DNA of 64,000 nt from an uncultured Selenomonadales bacterium (GCA_946407015.1 CAMJML010000004.1:1-64000); one strand, 5' to 3'. Shown: positions 35,762 through 44,742, numbered from the stretch's first letter. Notes: generated by a model not told the origin, from the letters alone. Program-made: numbers and translations.

Positions 35762-36562
35762 ATGGCAATCAAACTATTAGCAGTCGATTTGGATGATACC
35801 TTATTGAATAAATCCAGTCAGGTATCCCCGCGCTGCCGGGAAGCAATTCAAAAAGCGGTAGAAAAAGGCGTAACCGTTACGGTGGCCACAGGCAGAATGT
35901 ATGCAGCCGCATTACCCTTTGCCCGTCAACTCGAACTGGATGTTCCGATTATTACCTATAACGGGGCGCTGATTAAGTCCAGTTTTTCGGGCGAGGTTTT
36001 ATTTGAACAGCCGTTGGACCGGGCGGTAGCGGCTGCTGTGCTGGCCCTGTTTAAGGAGCGCGGCTGGTATATCCAGGTCTATGTGGATGATCAGCTCTAT
36101 ATCAGCGAGTCGACTGAACGGGCCCGTGCCTATGAAAACCTGACCAAGATCAAAGCCATTCCGGTTGGCGAAAAATTATATACGATGGCTGACGGCGTGC
36201 TGAAGATGCTGGCGCTGGCTAAAGAGGAAAAAATTCAGGAAATCAGCCAGACCCTTGAAGCCCGCTTTAAAGGGCAGATTTTTGCTCCTGTTTCCCGGCC
36301 TACTTATCTGGAAATTGTCCATCCCAGTATCAATAAAGGCAAATCACTGGATTTTCTGGCTTCCCGGCTGGGGATTACCCGCCAGGAGGTGATGGCCATT
36401 GGCGACTCCAATAATGATTTGGATATGATTCAGTATGCAGGCCTGGGTGTGGCCATGGGCAATGCTTTGCCCAATGTCAAGGCGGCTGCTGATGCGGTCA
36501 CCCTGGCTAATGATGAAGATGGTGTTGCCGAGGCGATTTATCGTTATATCTTAACCGAATAG
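35762..36562 (+). CDS. Cof-type HAD phosphatase
   Basis: A 266-residue haloacid dehalogenase-type phosphatase, Cof/IIB subgroup. Motif I is LLAVDLDDTLLNK with the nucleophilic aspartate near residue 8; motif II is VTVATGRMYAA; motif IV with metal ligands is VMAIGDSNNDLDMIQYAG, followed by GVAMGNALPNVK. The large C2B cap lies between motifs II and III. Members hydrolyse small phosphates such as sugar phosphates or flavin precursors; the substrate here is not predictable. ATG 35762 follows GAAAGGGGAC; TTG 35756 is too close to that site. Confidence 0.93.
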   Translation: MAIKLLAVDLDDTLLNKSSQVSPRCREAIQKAVEKGVTVTVATGRMYAAALPFARQLELDVPIITYNGALIKSSFSGEVLFEQPLDRAVAAAVLALFKERGWYIQVYVDDQLYISESTERARAYENLTKIKAIPVGEKLYTMADGVLKMLALAKEEKIQEISQTLEARFKGQIFAPVSRPTYLEIVHPSINKGKSLDFLASRLGITRQEVMAIGDSNNDLDMIQYAGLGVAMGNALPNVKAAADAVTLANDEDGVAEAIYRYILTE

Positions 36563-36684
36563 CCGAAGTTTTTTCTGCCGGTGCAGGATATTAACGCAAT
36601 TACGCCAATATTCTTATAATAAGAGCGGCAGCTTTCTATGCATGAGCTGTCCGGATCAATTCTGCTCAAAGGAGTGGCTCAGCA

Positions 36685-37836
36685 ATGAAGATTGTAGTAG
36701 CTCCCGATTCATTTAAGGGTAGTGTATCGGCATTAGGTGTGGCGGCAGCCATGGAACGGGGCGTTTTACAGGTATTTCCTGGGGCTGAGGTCGTCAAGCT
36801 GCCGATTGCAGATGGCGGTGAAGGAACGGTTGAAGCACTGGTTACCGCTACCGGCGGACAAATGATCACTCAAGAGGTGATCGGTCCTCTTGGAAATCCG
36901 GTACAGGCTTACTGGGGAATTCTCGGTGACGCTGAAACGGCGGTCATTGAAATGGCGGCTGCCTCCGGTTTGCCGCTGGTTCCTGTTGAAAAGCGCGATC
37001 CCCGTATTACGACCACCTATGGAACCGGTCAATTGATGAAAGCCGCTTTGGATAAAGGATTACGGAAAATCATTATCGGTATTGGCGGCAGCGCTACCAA
37101 TGACGGCGGCACCGGGATGGCCAAAGCCCTGGGGGTTAAATTTTTAAATGGTGCGGGCTATGAATTGCCGGCCGGCGGCAAAGCCCTGGCCGATTTGGCA
37201 CGGATTGACTTAGCCGGCTTGGATGCCCGCTTGCAGGAGACCACCATTATGGTGGCCTGCGATGTCGATAATCCCTTGTGCGGTAATCGTGGAGCTTCGG
37301 CTGTCTACGGTCCGCAAAAAGGGGCGACACCGGCCATGGTGGCCGAATTGGATGCAGCACTGGCTAATTATGCCCGCATTGCTGAACAGGCAACCGGCAA
37401 AGCGGTGGCGAATCAGCCGGGGGCAGGGGCTGCCGGCGGTCTGGGAGCAGGCTTGTTGTTTTTTACCGGGGCTAAGCTGCGCCCGGGCGTGGATATTGTC
37501 TTGGAATCAGCCGGTTTTGCCGCTATGGTGGACGGAGCCGATCTGGTCATTACCGGGGAAGGCCGCACCGATTTTCAGACCGCCTATGGCAAAGCGCCGG
37601 TGGGGGTTGCCAAAGTGGCCAAACAGTTTCAGGTACCGGTGGTCTGCCTGGCCGGAGGCCTCGGCCAGGGAGCGGATGACGTGCTGAGTCAGGGAATTGA
37701 CGGTCTGATGAGTGTCGTTCCGCAACCCATGTCGCTGGATGAATGTATGGACTGCGGTGATTTGCTGGTTGAGGCCGGTACCGTCCGGTTATGCCGCCTC
37801 ATTCAGGTCGGCATGACAATAGCCACCCAATCATAA
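36685..37836 (+). CDS. Glycerate kinase (type I, GlxK family)
   Basis: A 383-residue kinase that phosphorylates D-glycerate, feeding it into lower glycolysis. Signatures: KIVVAPDSFKGS at the N-terminus, LPIADGGEGTVEAL near residue 37, the GIGGSATNDGGTGMAKALG loop near 133, and GADLVITGEGRTDFQTAYGK near 288. Length is normal. ATG 36685 follows AAAGGAG. Single gene; a partial repeat and a terminator lie downstream. Confidence 0.95.
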   Translation: MKIVVAPDSFKGSVSALGVAAAMERGVLQVFPGAEVVKLPIADGGEGTVEALVTATGGQMITQEVIGPLGNPVQAYWGILGDAETAVIEMAAASGLPLVPVEKRDPRITTTYGTGQLMKAALDKGLRKIIIGIGGSATNDGGTGMAKALGVKFLNGAGYELPAGGKALADLARIDLAGLDARLQETTIMVACDVDNPLCGNRGASAVYGPQKGATPAMVAELDAALANYARIAEQATGKAVANQPGAGAAGGLGAGLLFFTGAKLRPGVDIVLESAGFAAMVDGADLVITGEGRTDFQTAYGKAPVGVAKVAKQFQVPVVCLAGGLGQGADDVLSQGIDGLMSVVPQPMSLDECMDCGDLLVEAGTVRLCRLIQVGMTIATQS

Positions 37837-37851
37837 TCCTTCCGTTTCCTC

Positions 37852-37891
37852 CGTCACCCTCTGTGTCTTCTGCGTACTCTGTGGTTCAATC
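37852..37891. repeat. Nested palindromic repeat, copy 6 (right half only)
   Basis: CACCCTCTGTGTCTTCTGCG and TACTCTGTGGTTCAAT match the right half of the repeat family; no left half or core is present. Confidence 0.7.
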
Positions 37892-37903
37892 AATATTTTT
37901 TTG

Positions 37904-37940
37904 AAATTCACCTGCCTTTTGGCGGGTGAATTCTTTTTTT
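37904..37940 (+). terminator. Terminator after glycerate kinase
   Basis: AAATTCACCTGCC pairs with GGCGGGTGAATTC, followed by seven T. Confidence 0.88.
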
Positions 37941-38033
37941 GTGATGGGACTTGCCGCATGACTCATACAATGGCTAGTGAATAGTTTAAGTCAGATTGCC
38001 GGAGGAATGTAGAGATAGAGGAGGTGTTCGCCC

Positions 38034-38612
38034 ATGATGCGGGTTATCCAGCAGGAATGGAAATTTTTTATTGTCCTCGTTCTGGTCCTGATTGTTTTAG
38101 CAGGCGTTTATTACGAGTATAAACAATATGCTGCCAACCGGCAGGTGGAAAAACTGGCTCAGCCCACCATTACCATCAATACGGCAGGTGAAAAATCCAA
38201 AGCCGGCGAGGCTCAGGTCGTATATGTGCAGGGGCAGGAAACTCATACCAAGGAAATTGTCTATGTCCCCAAAGCCATTGATGCCACAACCGGAGAGCTT
38301 GAAAAGACAGATGTTCAATTTGAGAATAAAAGCAATAAGGTCTATGTAAAAGTAAACGACAAGGAATATGAAATCCCGGCCGATGTGAAGGAGGACACCC
38401 GGTTTGAAAAAGGAAAACTGGTCATTACCGAAGAAACCGAAATGAGGGTTAACATTACCGCCCCCAAGCCTTCCTTTAATTTGGGGTTAGGCTGGTCGAA
38501 GGAAGGACCGGCGGCTCAACTCAACGGACCCTTATATAAAAATGTGTCCTGGTGGGTTTATGGCGACAAAAATAATGTTGCTGGAGGGGTGCAGTTTCCA
38601 ATCATGAAGTAA
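38034..38612 (+). CDS. Membrane-anchored protein of unknown function
   Basis: A 192-residue protein with one N-terminal transmembrane helix (residues 11-27) and an extracytoplasmic, charged region. A repeated theme of short beta strands (VVYVQG, EIVYVPKA, VYVKVNDKEYEIP) ends in a glycine-rich segment (FNLGLGWSKEG ... VSWWVYGDKNNVAGGVQFP). I do not recognise a family. ATG 38034 or ATG 38037 could be the start; GAGGAGG at 38018-38024 favours the first. It sits alone between terminators. Confidence 0.65.
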   Translation: MMRVIQQEWKFFIVLVLVLIVLAGVYYEYKQYAANRQVEKLAQPTITINTAGEKSKAGEAQVVYVQGQETHTKEIVYVPKAIDATTGELEKTDVQFENKSNKVYVKVNDKEYEIPADVKEDTRFEKGKLVITEETEMRVNITAPKPSFNLGLGWSKEGPAAQLNGPLYKNVSWWVYGDKNNVAGGVQFPIMK

Positions 38613-38620
38613 CCCATTAC

Positions 38621-38652
38621 GAAGGCTGGACGGCATGACCAGTCTTCTTTTT
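38621..38652 (+). terminator. Terminator after the anchored protein gene
   Basis: GAAGGCTGG (38621-38629) pairs with CCAGTCTTC (38639-38647), one G-T pair, followed by TTTTT. Confidence 0.8.
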
Positions 38653-38679
38653 GCTTTTTTCGGTCTTTTGCCATATAAT
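38651..38679 (+). promoter_or_regulatory. Promoter for the PHP-rapZ-yvcK-whiA run
   Basis: TTGCTT (38651-38656) and TATAAT (38674-38679) with a 17-base spacer, 25 bases before the PHP gene start. Confidence 0.7.
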
Positions 38680-38704
38680 TGTAACTATCAAGGAGGGAGT
38701 GCTA

Positions 38705-39427
38705 GTGAATTTTATAGCCGATTTACACGTTCATACCATTTCGAGCGGTCATGCCTACAGTACTGTGCTTGAAATTGCTAGCGCTGCTGCGGATAAAGGC
38801 CTGGCCATGATTGCGCTGACCGATCATGGGCCGGCCATGCCTGGAGCCCCCCATGCTTATCATTTTAGCAATCTGAGGGCGCTGCCCAAAGAATTGTTCG
38901 GCGTCCGGGTGCTCAAGGGCATTGAAGCCAATATTATGGACTGTCAGGGCGGGCTAGACCTGGACGAAGGGCGGCTGGCCAAGCTGGACATTGTTTTAGC
39001 CGGGTTGCATACCCATTGTGCCCCCTATGGTACGGTTGCCGAAAATACGGCCATGCTGATTCAGGCGATGAAAAACCCCTGGGTAGATGTTATTGTTCAT
39101 CCCGGCAATCCCGAATATCCGATCGATGCCGAGGCGGTTGTCCGGGCTGCGGTCAAGTTTGATGTGGCGTTGGAAGTCAATAACAGCTCCCTGACCATCT
39201 CCCGCAGCGGCAGTAAACCGCACTGCCAGGACCTCGTCTGCCTGGCTAAAGAATATGGGGCCAAACTCATGGCCGGAACGGACAGCCACTTTGCCTGGTC
39301 GGTGGGTGATTTTGGAGAGGCAGAGGCCTTGCTTGAAGCCAATCACATTCCACCAGAAATGGTGATCAATACTTCAGTGGATCAAATTGTTAAACATCTG
39401 ACACGACGTTGCAATCGTCACATTTGA
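38705..39427 (+). CDS. PHP-domain phosphatase/hydrolase (YcdX type)
   Basis: A 240-residue PHP-domain metal-dependent hydrolase. Metal-binding signatures are DLHVHTISSGHAYST at the N-terminus, ALTDHGPAMPGAPH, GIEANIMD, the HTH at LAGLHTHCAP, VIVHPGNPEY and AGTDSHFAW. This is the YcdX-like subgroup, trinuclear-zinc phosphatases of unsettled substrate. GTG 38705 has the best spacing to AGGAGGGA (38691-38698); GTG 38699 is possible. The rapZ start follows after 12 bases, so it heads an operon. Confidence 0.88.
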   Translation: MNFIADLHVHTISSGHAYSTVLEIASAAADKGLAMIALTDHGPAMPGAPHAYHFSNLRALPKELFGVRVLKGIEANIMDCQGGLDLDEGRLAKLDIVLAGLHTHCAPYGTVAENTAMLIQAMKNPWVDVIVHPGNPEYPIDAEAVVRAAVKFDVALEVNNSSLTISRSGSKPHCQDLVCLAKEYGAKLMAGTDSHFAWSVGDFGEAEALLEANHIPPEMVINTSVDQIVKHLTRRCNRHI

Positions 39428-39439
39428 GGGGTGAATAGG

Positions 39440-40330
39440 ATGGAGGATATCCGTTTAGTCATCATCACCGGTATGTCTGGTGCGGGAAAAACTCAGGTCA
39501 TCCGGGAAATGGAAGATTTGGGCTATTTCTGTGTGGACAATTTACCGCCGATCTTTATTCCCAAGTTTGCTGAACTGTGCTCACAATCAGCCGGACGGGT
39601 AGGCAAGGTCGCTTTGGTTGTGGATACCCGCGGCCGGGAATTTTTTGATACCTTAATTCAGGTTCTCGAGGATATGGAAAAGCAGGGCCTGATGTATGAA
39701 ATGCTGTTTTTGGAAGCTTCGGACGAGACCATTATCCGCCGCTATAAAGAAAGCCGGCGCCGTCATCCGATGGCTCCTCACGGCCGCGTCAGTGAAGGGA
39801 TTGCCCGTGAACGGGAACGCTTGGACCGGGTGCGGGGACGGGCCACTCATATTATTGATACATCGGATCTGAAACGGGATAATCTCAAGGAAAAGATTAT
39901 CCGCCTGTTTGCCAGTGAGCGCGAATTCCAGCGCATGAACATTACGGTCGTATCCTTTGGTTTTAAGTTTGGCATACCTTTGGATGCCGATATGGTTTTT
40001 GACGTGCGCTTTTTGCCCAACCCTTTTTATGTGGAATCACTGCGCCGGAAAAGCGGTGCGGTGACTGAGGTGGGCGACTATATCTGGAAATGGCCGATTA
40101 CCCAGCAATTTATGGAAAAGCTGGCCGGCTTGGTCGACTTTTTAGTTCCGAATTACATTAAAGAAGGCAAAAGTCAATTGGTTATTGCCATCGGTTGCAC
40201 CGGCGGGCTGCATCGCTCGGTGTTTGTGGCCGGTAAAATTTATGAAGGTTTGCGTGACAAAGGCTATAAAGTGAATCTGGAACATCGGGATATCCGGCAT
40301 AATGATGTGGAAGAGCATCCTGGCTGCTAA
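39440..40330 (+). CDS. rapZ: RapZ/YvcJ nucleotide-binding protein
   Basis: A 296-residue P-loop protein. GMSGAGKT at residues 11-18 is the Walker A motif; the C-terminal domain has SFGFKFGIPLDADMVFDVRFLPNPF and the IAIGCTGGLHRSVFVA segment typical of RapZ. In E. coli RapZ binds the small RNA GlmZ and glucosamine-6-phosphate; in B. subtilis YvcJ binds GTP and affects competence. The adjacent yvcK and whiA reproduce the conserved Firmicute order. ATG 39440 follows GAGGGGTGAA. Confidence 0.96.
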   Translation: MEDIRLVIITGMSGAGKTQVIREMEDLGYFCVDNLPPIFIPKFAELCSQSAGRVGKVALVVDTRGREFFDTLIQVLEDMEKQGLMYEMLFLEASDETIIRRYKESRRRHPMAPHGRVSEGIARERERLDRVRGRATHIIDTSDLKRDNLKEKIIRLFASEREFQRMNITVVSFGFKFGIPLDADMVFDVRFLPNPFYVESLRRKSGAVTEVGDYIWKWPITQQFMEKLAGLVDFLVPNYIKEGKSQLVIAIGCTGGLHRSVFVAGKIYEGLRDKGYKVNLEHRDIRHNDVEEHPGC

Positions 40331-40364
40331 TTGTAGCAAGCACTGAAATTTGAGGTGTAATTTT

Positions 40365-41720
40365 ATGCACTTTTTAAAATGGCTGTATCCGGGCATGAAA
40401 TTTAAGCGCTGGCTGCTCTTGTTTTCCCTGGGCGTTATCATTGCGAGTATCGGTCTGGCGGTCGTTTTTAACTATAAGTATGTCGGTAATTTGGAAGAAG
40501 CCATTTTCAGAATGGTTTATGTCATGACCGGCACCTATTATTATACGGTGACGACCATCGTCGGTATTGCGGTTATTACAACCGGACTGGGCATTATGAT
40601 GCTGGCCACCCGCCAAATCATCCGCTCGGTTATCAGTGTATTAATCCCGGAAGGCTCGGAACGGCTGGTTGATCTGATTTTTCAAAAGCGGAAACTCAAT
40701 CGCGGTCCGGCAGTGACCGTCATTGGCGGTGGCACAGGGCTGTCCGTTTTGCTGCGCGGGATTAAGAGCGTGACCAGCAACATTACGGCGATTGTGACGG
40801 TGGCCGATGACGGCGGTTCTTCAGGACGCCTGCGGGAAGATCTTGGGATGATTCCGCCGGGCGATTTGCGCAACTGCCTGGTGGCTTTAGCCGATACCGA
40901 GCCGTTGATGGAAAAACTCTTTCAGCACCGCTTTGGCGGAGGTGGCGATTTAGCCGGACACAGTTTCGGCAATTTGTTTATTGCAGCCATGAGTGAAGTG
41001 CTGGGTGATGTTGAAAAAGCGCTCAAAGAATCCAGCAAGGTTCTGGCCGTACGCGGCCAGGTACTGCCTGCCTCTACTCAAAGAGTCAAATTGATGGCCG
41101 AAATGACGGATGGCACTATTATTGCGGGGGAATCGCAAATCCCGCTGGCCAATAAGACCATTCAACGGGTCTACCTGCATCCTGAAGAAGTGGAGCCGGT
41201 TCATAGCGCCTTAGAAGCCATTCAAGAGGCGGATGCGATTATTCTGGGACCAGGCAGCTTATATACCAGTGTGCTGCCGAATTTGCTCATTAAAGGGGTA
41301 GCCGAAGCGCTAAAGGAGTCACAGGCCGTCAAAATTTATATCTGCAATGTCATGACCCAGCCGGGTGAGACCGATGGCTTTACGGCATCCCGTCATGTGA
41401 AGACTATTCTGGATCATGTTGGCCCGGGTGTTATTGACTATGTGGTGGTCAATTCGCAGCCGGTTGCCCAAAACCTGCGGGAAGTTTATGCCAGTCAGGG
41501 GGCTTTTCCGGTTGCTGTGGATAAAGAAGCTTTAAGCGAACTGGACGTTAAAGTGGTGGAAGCCAATATTATCAGTGAGACCAATCTGGTCCGGCATGAC
41601 CCGGTCAAGCTTTCGCGTACCATTATTTCCATGGTCTATGATCTCAAAGCGAACTCTGACCGGATGCGGCTGCTGGATTACTACCTGATTGCCGAAAATA
41701 TTAAAGAATTAAAAGATTAA
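40365..41720 (+). CDS. yvcK: YvcK/CofD-like family protein with membrane anchor
   Basis: A 451-residue protein. Residues 110-430 form the YvcK (gluconeogenesis factor, CofD-like) domain: VIGGGTGLSVLLRGIK, VTVADDGGSSGRLREDLG, PPGDLRNCLVALAD, LAGHSFGNLFIAA, and GPGSLYTSVLPNLLIKG. YvcK binds UDP-sugars and is needed for growth on gluconeogenic carbon and for cell shape. Unlike B. subtilis YvcK, it starts with two hydrophobic segments (about residues 18-36 and 60-82) that would tether it to the membrane. ATG 40365 follows GAGGTG. Lies between rapZ and whiA in a conserved trio. Confidence 0.94.
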   Translation: MHFLKWLYPGMKFKRWLLLFSLGVIIASIGLAVVFNYKYVGNLEEAIFRMVYVMTGTYYYTVTTIVGIAVITTGLGIMMLATRQIIRSVISVLIPEGSERLVDLIFQKRKLNRGPAVTVIGGGTGLSVLLRGIKSVTSNITAIVTVADDGGSSGRLREDLGMIPPGDLRNCLVALADTEPLMEKLFQHRFGGGGDLAGHSFGNLFIAAMSEVLGDVEKALKESSKVLAVRGQVLPASTQRVKLMAEMTDGTIIAGESQIPLANKTIQRVYLHPEEVEPVHSALEAIQEADAIILGPGSLYTSVLPNLLIKGVAEALKESQAVKIYICNVMTQPGETDGFTASRHVKTILDHVGPGVIDYVVVNSQPVAQNLREVYASQGAFPVAVDKEALSELDVKVVEANIISETNLVRHDPVKLSRTIISMVYDLKANSDRMRLLDYYLIAENIKELKD

Positions 41721-41733
41721 AGGAATGAAAGCC

Positions 41734-42693
41734 GTGTCATCCTATTCAACCGATGTTAAAAACGAATTAGCGCGTGTAACCGGTGAAAACCAATGCTGCC
41801 ACGTTGCGGAGCTGGCCTCGCTAATACGAATGGGAGGCACCATGCTGATCGGCGGAAACAAAAATCTGGGGATTAACTTTACCACCGAAAATGCCGCCAT
41901 TGCCCGTAAAGTGCTGACGCTGATGAAAAGCGGGTTCCAAGTAAAAACCGAAGTGGTTGTATCCAGGGGGCGGCGTCTGAAAAAGAACAACAGTTATCTT
42001 GTTAAGGTTGTTCCGTCTCCCGCTGTGGCCGAACTGCTCAATGTGCTCGGCATTATCCGGGATGATAATCTGAATGCCGGCCGTGATTCCGGTATTTTAC
42101 GCAAAAACTGCTGCCGCCGTTCCTATTTGCGGGGAGCCTTTCTGGGAGGCGGTTCAGTCAACAAACCGGAAGGGGAATATCATTTGGAACTGGTGACTGG
42201 CAATTACGATTTTGCTAAAATGCTGGTTTCGATTATGAAAAATTTTGATTTGCCGGTTCGGCAGACCGACCGGAAAAATGATATCGTGGTTTATCTGAAA
42301 GACGGCGATGCCATTACTTCGTTTTTGCGTATTATTGGGGCCGATATTGCCTTACTGGCTTTTGAAAATGTCCGGGTGGTTAAAGATATGCGCAACCAGG
42401 TCAACCGGCTGGTGAATTGTGAAACCGCCAATCTGCAGAAAACCGTCAATGCGGCTTTCCGGCAGGTTGAACGTATTAAATTGATTGACAGAACCATCGG
42501 GCTGGCCAAGCTGCCGCCTCATTTACAAGAAATTGCCCGGTTAAGGCTGGAGCATCCTGAGGCAGCGTTGCAGGAGTTGGTCGATGCTCTTGGTGGACAA
42601 GTAGGTAAATCGGGGATTAATCACCGTCTGCGCAAGTTGGAACAGATTGCCCTGGAATTATCTGGGGAGGAAAGACATGAGCCGCAAGTATAA
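41734..42693 (+). CDS. whiA: DNA-binding protein WhiA
   Basis: A 319-residue protein joining an N-terminal LAGLIDADG-like homing endonuclease fold (about 90-200; RRSYLRGAFLGGGSVNKPEGEYHLEL) to a C-terminal helix-turn-helix (about 220-310; LPPHLQEIARLRLEHPEAALQELVDALG, KSGINHRLRKLEQ). WhiA controls sporulation genes in Streptomyces and influences division and chromosome segregation in Bacillus. GTG 41734 is favoured (gives SSYSTDVKNELA, with AAAGGA before it); ATG 41725 in the same frame is possible. The C-terminus overlaps the next gene by 17 bases. Confidence 0.95.
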   Translation: MSSYSTDVKNELARVTGENQCCHVAELASLIRMGGTMLIGGNKNLGINFTTENAAIARKVLTLMKSGFQVKTEVVVSRGRRLKKNNSYLVKVVPSPAVAELLNVLGIIRDDNLNAGRDSGILRKNCCRRSYLRGAFLGGGSVNKPEGEYHLELVTGNYDFAKMLVSIMKNFDLPVRQTDRKNDIVVYLKDGDAITSFLRIIGADIALLAFENVRVVKDMRNQVNRLVNCETANLQKTVNAAFRQVERIKLIDRTIGLAKLPPHLQEIARLRLEHPEAALQELVDALGGQVGKSGINHRLRKLEQIALELSGEERHEPQV

Positions 42694-43435
42694 AATTCTG
42701 GCGCTGGGCGCCTTTTTTGTTGCTGCTGTCGCTTTTTGGCTGGCAGCCCCTGTGCAGGGGGTTCCTATTCTGGCCTATCATGGGGTCAATGAACAGCCTG
42801 AACCCTACAGTATTGACCCGGCTGATTTTAATGCCCAATTGCGCTATTTGGCTGAGCAAGGCTTTACGGCCATTTCTTTGCAGGACTATTTTCTGGCCCG
42901 TCAAGGTCAGAGGTTATTGCCGGAAAAACCGGTGATCATCACCTTTGATGACGGCTATGAGGATAATTACCGGACCGCTTTGCCTATTCTGGAGAAATAT
43001 CGCTTCAAGGCGACAGTATTTATCATTAGTGATGCGGTAGGTCAGCCCGGCTACCTAACCTGGGAACAGATCAAAGCCATGCAAGGGCGGCAAACGGAAA
43101 TCGGCTCCCATACGGCCGGCCATGTCGCCCTTGCGGAGACCGGCTATCAGGAAAAAAGCCGCCAGTTTAGAAAATCCAAACAGGTGCTGGAACAACAACT
43201 GGGCACCCCGGTGGAATTTCTCGCCTATCCTTTTGGCAGCTATGATGCCGATGTCTTCCCTTTGCTGCAAGAGGCTGGTTATCGAGGAGCCTGCACCGGA
43301 ATTCCGGGTTTCAACCGTCTGGATCAGGAGGCCTTTACCTTAAGGCGGATTAGCGTTCCCCGGCCCAAATTCGGACTGCTGGAGTTCAAGCTCCGGCTCA
43401 TACGGGCCAATATTTACAGCAGATTGGGCATTTAA
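42677..43435 (+). CDS. Exported polysaccharide deacetylase
   Basis: A 252-residue carbohydrate esterase family 4 protein. Residues 7-26 form a signal anchor. The NodB domain has motif 1 ITFDDGYEDN (D91, D92), the zinc-binding SHTAGH near 145-150, and YPFGSYDADVFP. It would remove acetyl groups from peptidoglycan or another extracytoplasmic glycan. The start ATG 42677 follows GGGGAGG and overlaps whiA, so it is probably read from the same transcript. No terminator is evident before the following inverted repeat. Confidence 0.92.
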   Translation: MSRKYKILALGAFFVAAVAFWLAAPVQGVPILAYHGVNEQPEPYSIDPADFNAQLRYLAEQGFTAISLQDYFLARQGQRLLPEKPVIITFDDGYEDNYRTALPILEKYRFKATVFIISDAVGQPGYLTWEQIKAMQGRQTEIGSHTAGHVALAETGYQEKSRQFRKSKQVLEQQLGTPVEFLAYPFGSYDADVFPLLQEAGYRGACTGIPGFNRLDQEAFTLRRISVPRPKFGLLEFKLRLIRANIYSRLGI

Positions 43436-43450
43436 CGCTATGGCGAAGTT

Positions 43451-43517
43451 AAAACACGGGGACGATCCTTTTGTTCATAGGGTTGCCGATGAAGCAAAAG
43501 AACGTCCCCGTGTTTCG
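43451..43517. repeat. Intact inverted repeat with ACACGGGGACG arms
   Basis: AAAACACGGGGACGATCC and the adjoining TTTTGTTC (43451-43476) pair with 43491-43517 over about 25 bases with one or two mismatches, leaving a 14-base loop. An arm of the same element is found at 15481-15506. It could act as a terminator-like barrier between the deacetylase gene and the LysR gene, or be a small transposon remnant. Confidence 0.7.
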
Positions 43518-43694
43518 TTTGCTCAAAAAAAGAATTGCCAGAAAAATCTGTTAAGCGCTATAATAAGGACAAGCTATGCATTCGGCTGTTACTCAGGTGT
43601 TACAAGGGAATCCCCGCAGGATTCTTTTTTTTGCTTATTTCAGGGGAAGGGGCTTGAACGAGGAGCGGCATTGAATTTTCCGGGAGGTTATGCT

Positions 43695-44582
43695 ATGGAC
43701 TTAAGAAGGCTGGAATATTTTGAAGCGGTGAGCAGGCTGAAAAGCTTTACCAGGGCTGCAGAGGAACTGCATGTGGCGCAGCCGTCCATTACGGCCTCCA
43801 TTCTTAAGCTGGAGGAGGAACTGGGGGTATCTTTGCTGCAGCGCTCGCATCGATCTGTCTCGTTGACAGGGGAGGGCGAATTATTTCTGGAACGTACCAA
43901 ACGGATTTTAAGTGATGTACAAAATCTGGTGAATGAAATGAGTGATCTTGGCGACAAAGCGAAACGGGTTTTGCGCTTAGCCATCCCCACATCACTGGGC
44001 TCGTGGATGTTTCCGGTTATTTTCTCGCACTATGCCTCCAGGTATCCGAATGTTGGGCTGCAAATTTATGAACGTGGTGTTCAGAACATCATAGACGGAA
44101 TTGTTGCCGAAACCTTTGAATTAGGATTTATCGTTTTGTCTGAAGAACTGCCGTATTTTCACACGCAGCCGTTTTCAAACGGTAAATTATTGGTCATTCT
44201 GCCGGCCCAGCATCCGTTAAGCCGGCTGGAGGTCATTCCGTTCCAGCGGTTGCAGCAAGAAAAATTTATCCTATGTGCCGGAGGCAGTTATATTCGCGGA
44301 AAAATTATGGCTGAGTGCGAACGCCACCAGTTCCGGCCGAATATTTTATTTACTCCTTTACAGGTGGCGACTACGTTTAATATGGTAGCCAGCGGAGCCG
44401 GTATTTCCTTTGTTCTGGATGATGAAATTGCCATTATCAAAGAAAATCCGCGGATTATCATGCGTCCGCTTCAGGAACCCATTGAATTTCAAACAGGCTT
44501 TATTTGGGCTAAAGACCGGTATTTGTCGGCAGTAGCCCGTGAATTTATTGAATTTATGCAGCATAACCGGTCAGGCCGCTGA
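43695..44582 (+). CDS. LysR family transcriptional regulator
   Basis: A 295-residue regulator. The winged helix-turn-helix is at residues 1-60 (RRLEYFEAVSRLKSFTRAAEELHVAQPSITASILKLEEELG), followed by the co-inducer domain from about residue 90. Such proteins bind a small-molecule inducer and activate neighbouring operons. ATG 43695 follows GGGAGG; a much longer frame from 43440 has no ribosome site and would run through the inverted repeat. The malic enzyme-DcuC-M20-hydrolase-porin genes downstream on the same strand are the obvious candidate targets, but here the regulator is not divergent, and a terminator separates them. Confidence 0.93.
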   Translation: MDLRRLEYFEAVSRLKSFTRAAEELHVAQPSITASILKLEEELGVSLLQRSHRSVSLTGEGELFLERTKRILSDVQNLVNEMSDLGDKAKRVLRLAIPTSLGSWMFPVIFSHYASRYPNVGLQIYERGVQNIIDGIVAETFELGFIVLSEELPYFHTQPFSNGKLLVILPAQHPLSRLEVIPFQRLQQEKFILCAGGSYIRGKIMAECERHQFRPNILFTPLQVATTFNMVASGAGISFVLDDEIAIIKENPRIIMRPLQEPIEFQTGFIWAKDRYLSAVAREFIEFMQHNRSGR

Positions 44583-44589
44583 CCGATGT

Positions 44590-44632
44590 AGGAAGCTGGT
44601 GAGCTTATGCTCCCCGGCTTCCTTTTCTTTTA
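44590..44632 (+). terminator. Terminator after the LysR gene
   Basis: AGGAAGCTGGTGAGC pairs imperfectly with GCTCCCCGGCTTCCT, followed by TTTTCTTTT. Confidence 0.78.
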
Positions 44633-44724
44633 GCGGCTTGCGATAGATGCAAACTATGGCATGATAGAAACTTGGTATTTCTCGAAAAACGCAGAATCCA
44701 CTATGATGAAAGAGAACAAAGAGT

Positions 44725-44742
44725 TTTTCGATAATTCGAAAA
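44725..44742. promoter_or_regulatory. Palindrome upstream of malic enzyme, possible operator
   Basis: TTTTCGA-TAAT-TCGAAAA is a perfect inverted repeat in the leader region of the malic enzyme gene. A related half, TTCTCGAAAAA, occurs at about 44675. It could be the binding site of the LysR regulator or another factor. Confidence 0.4.

Noticed and set aside
43440-43694. N-terminal extension of the LysR gene
   Set aside because: It would translate the inverted repeat, lacks a ribosome site, and the LysR family starts at the helix-turn-helix, matching ATG 43695.
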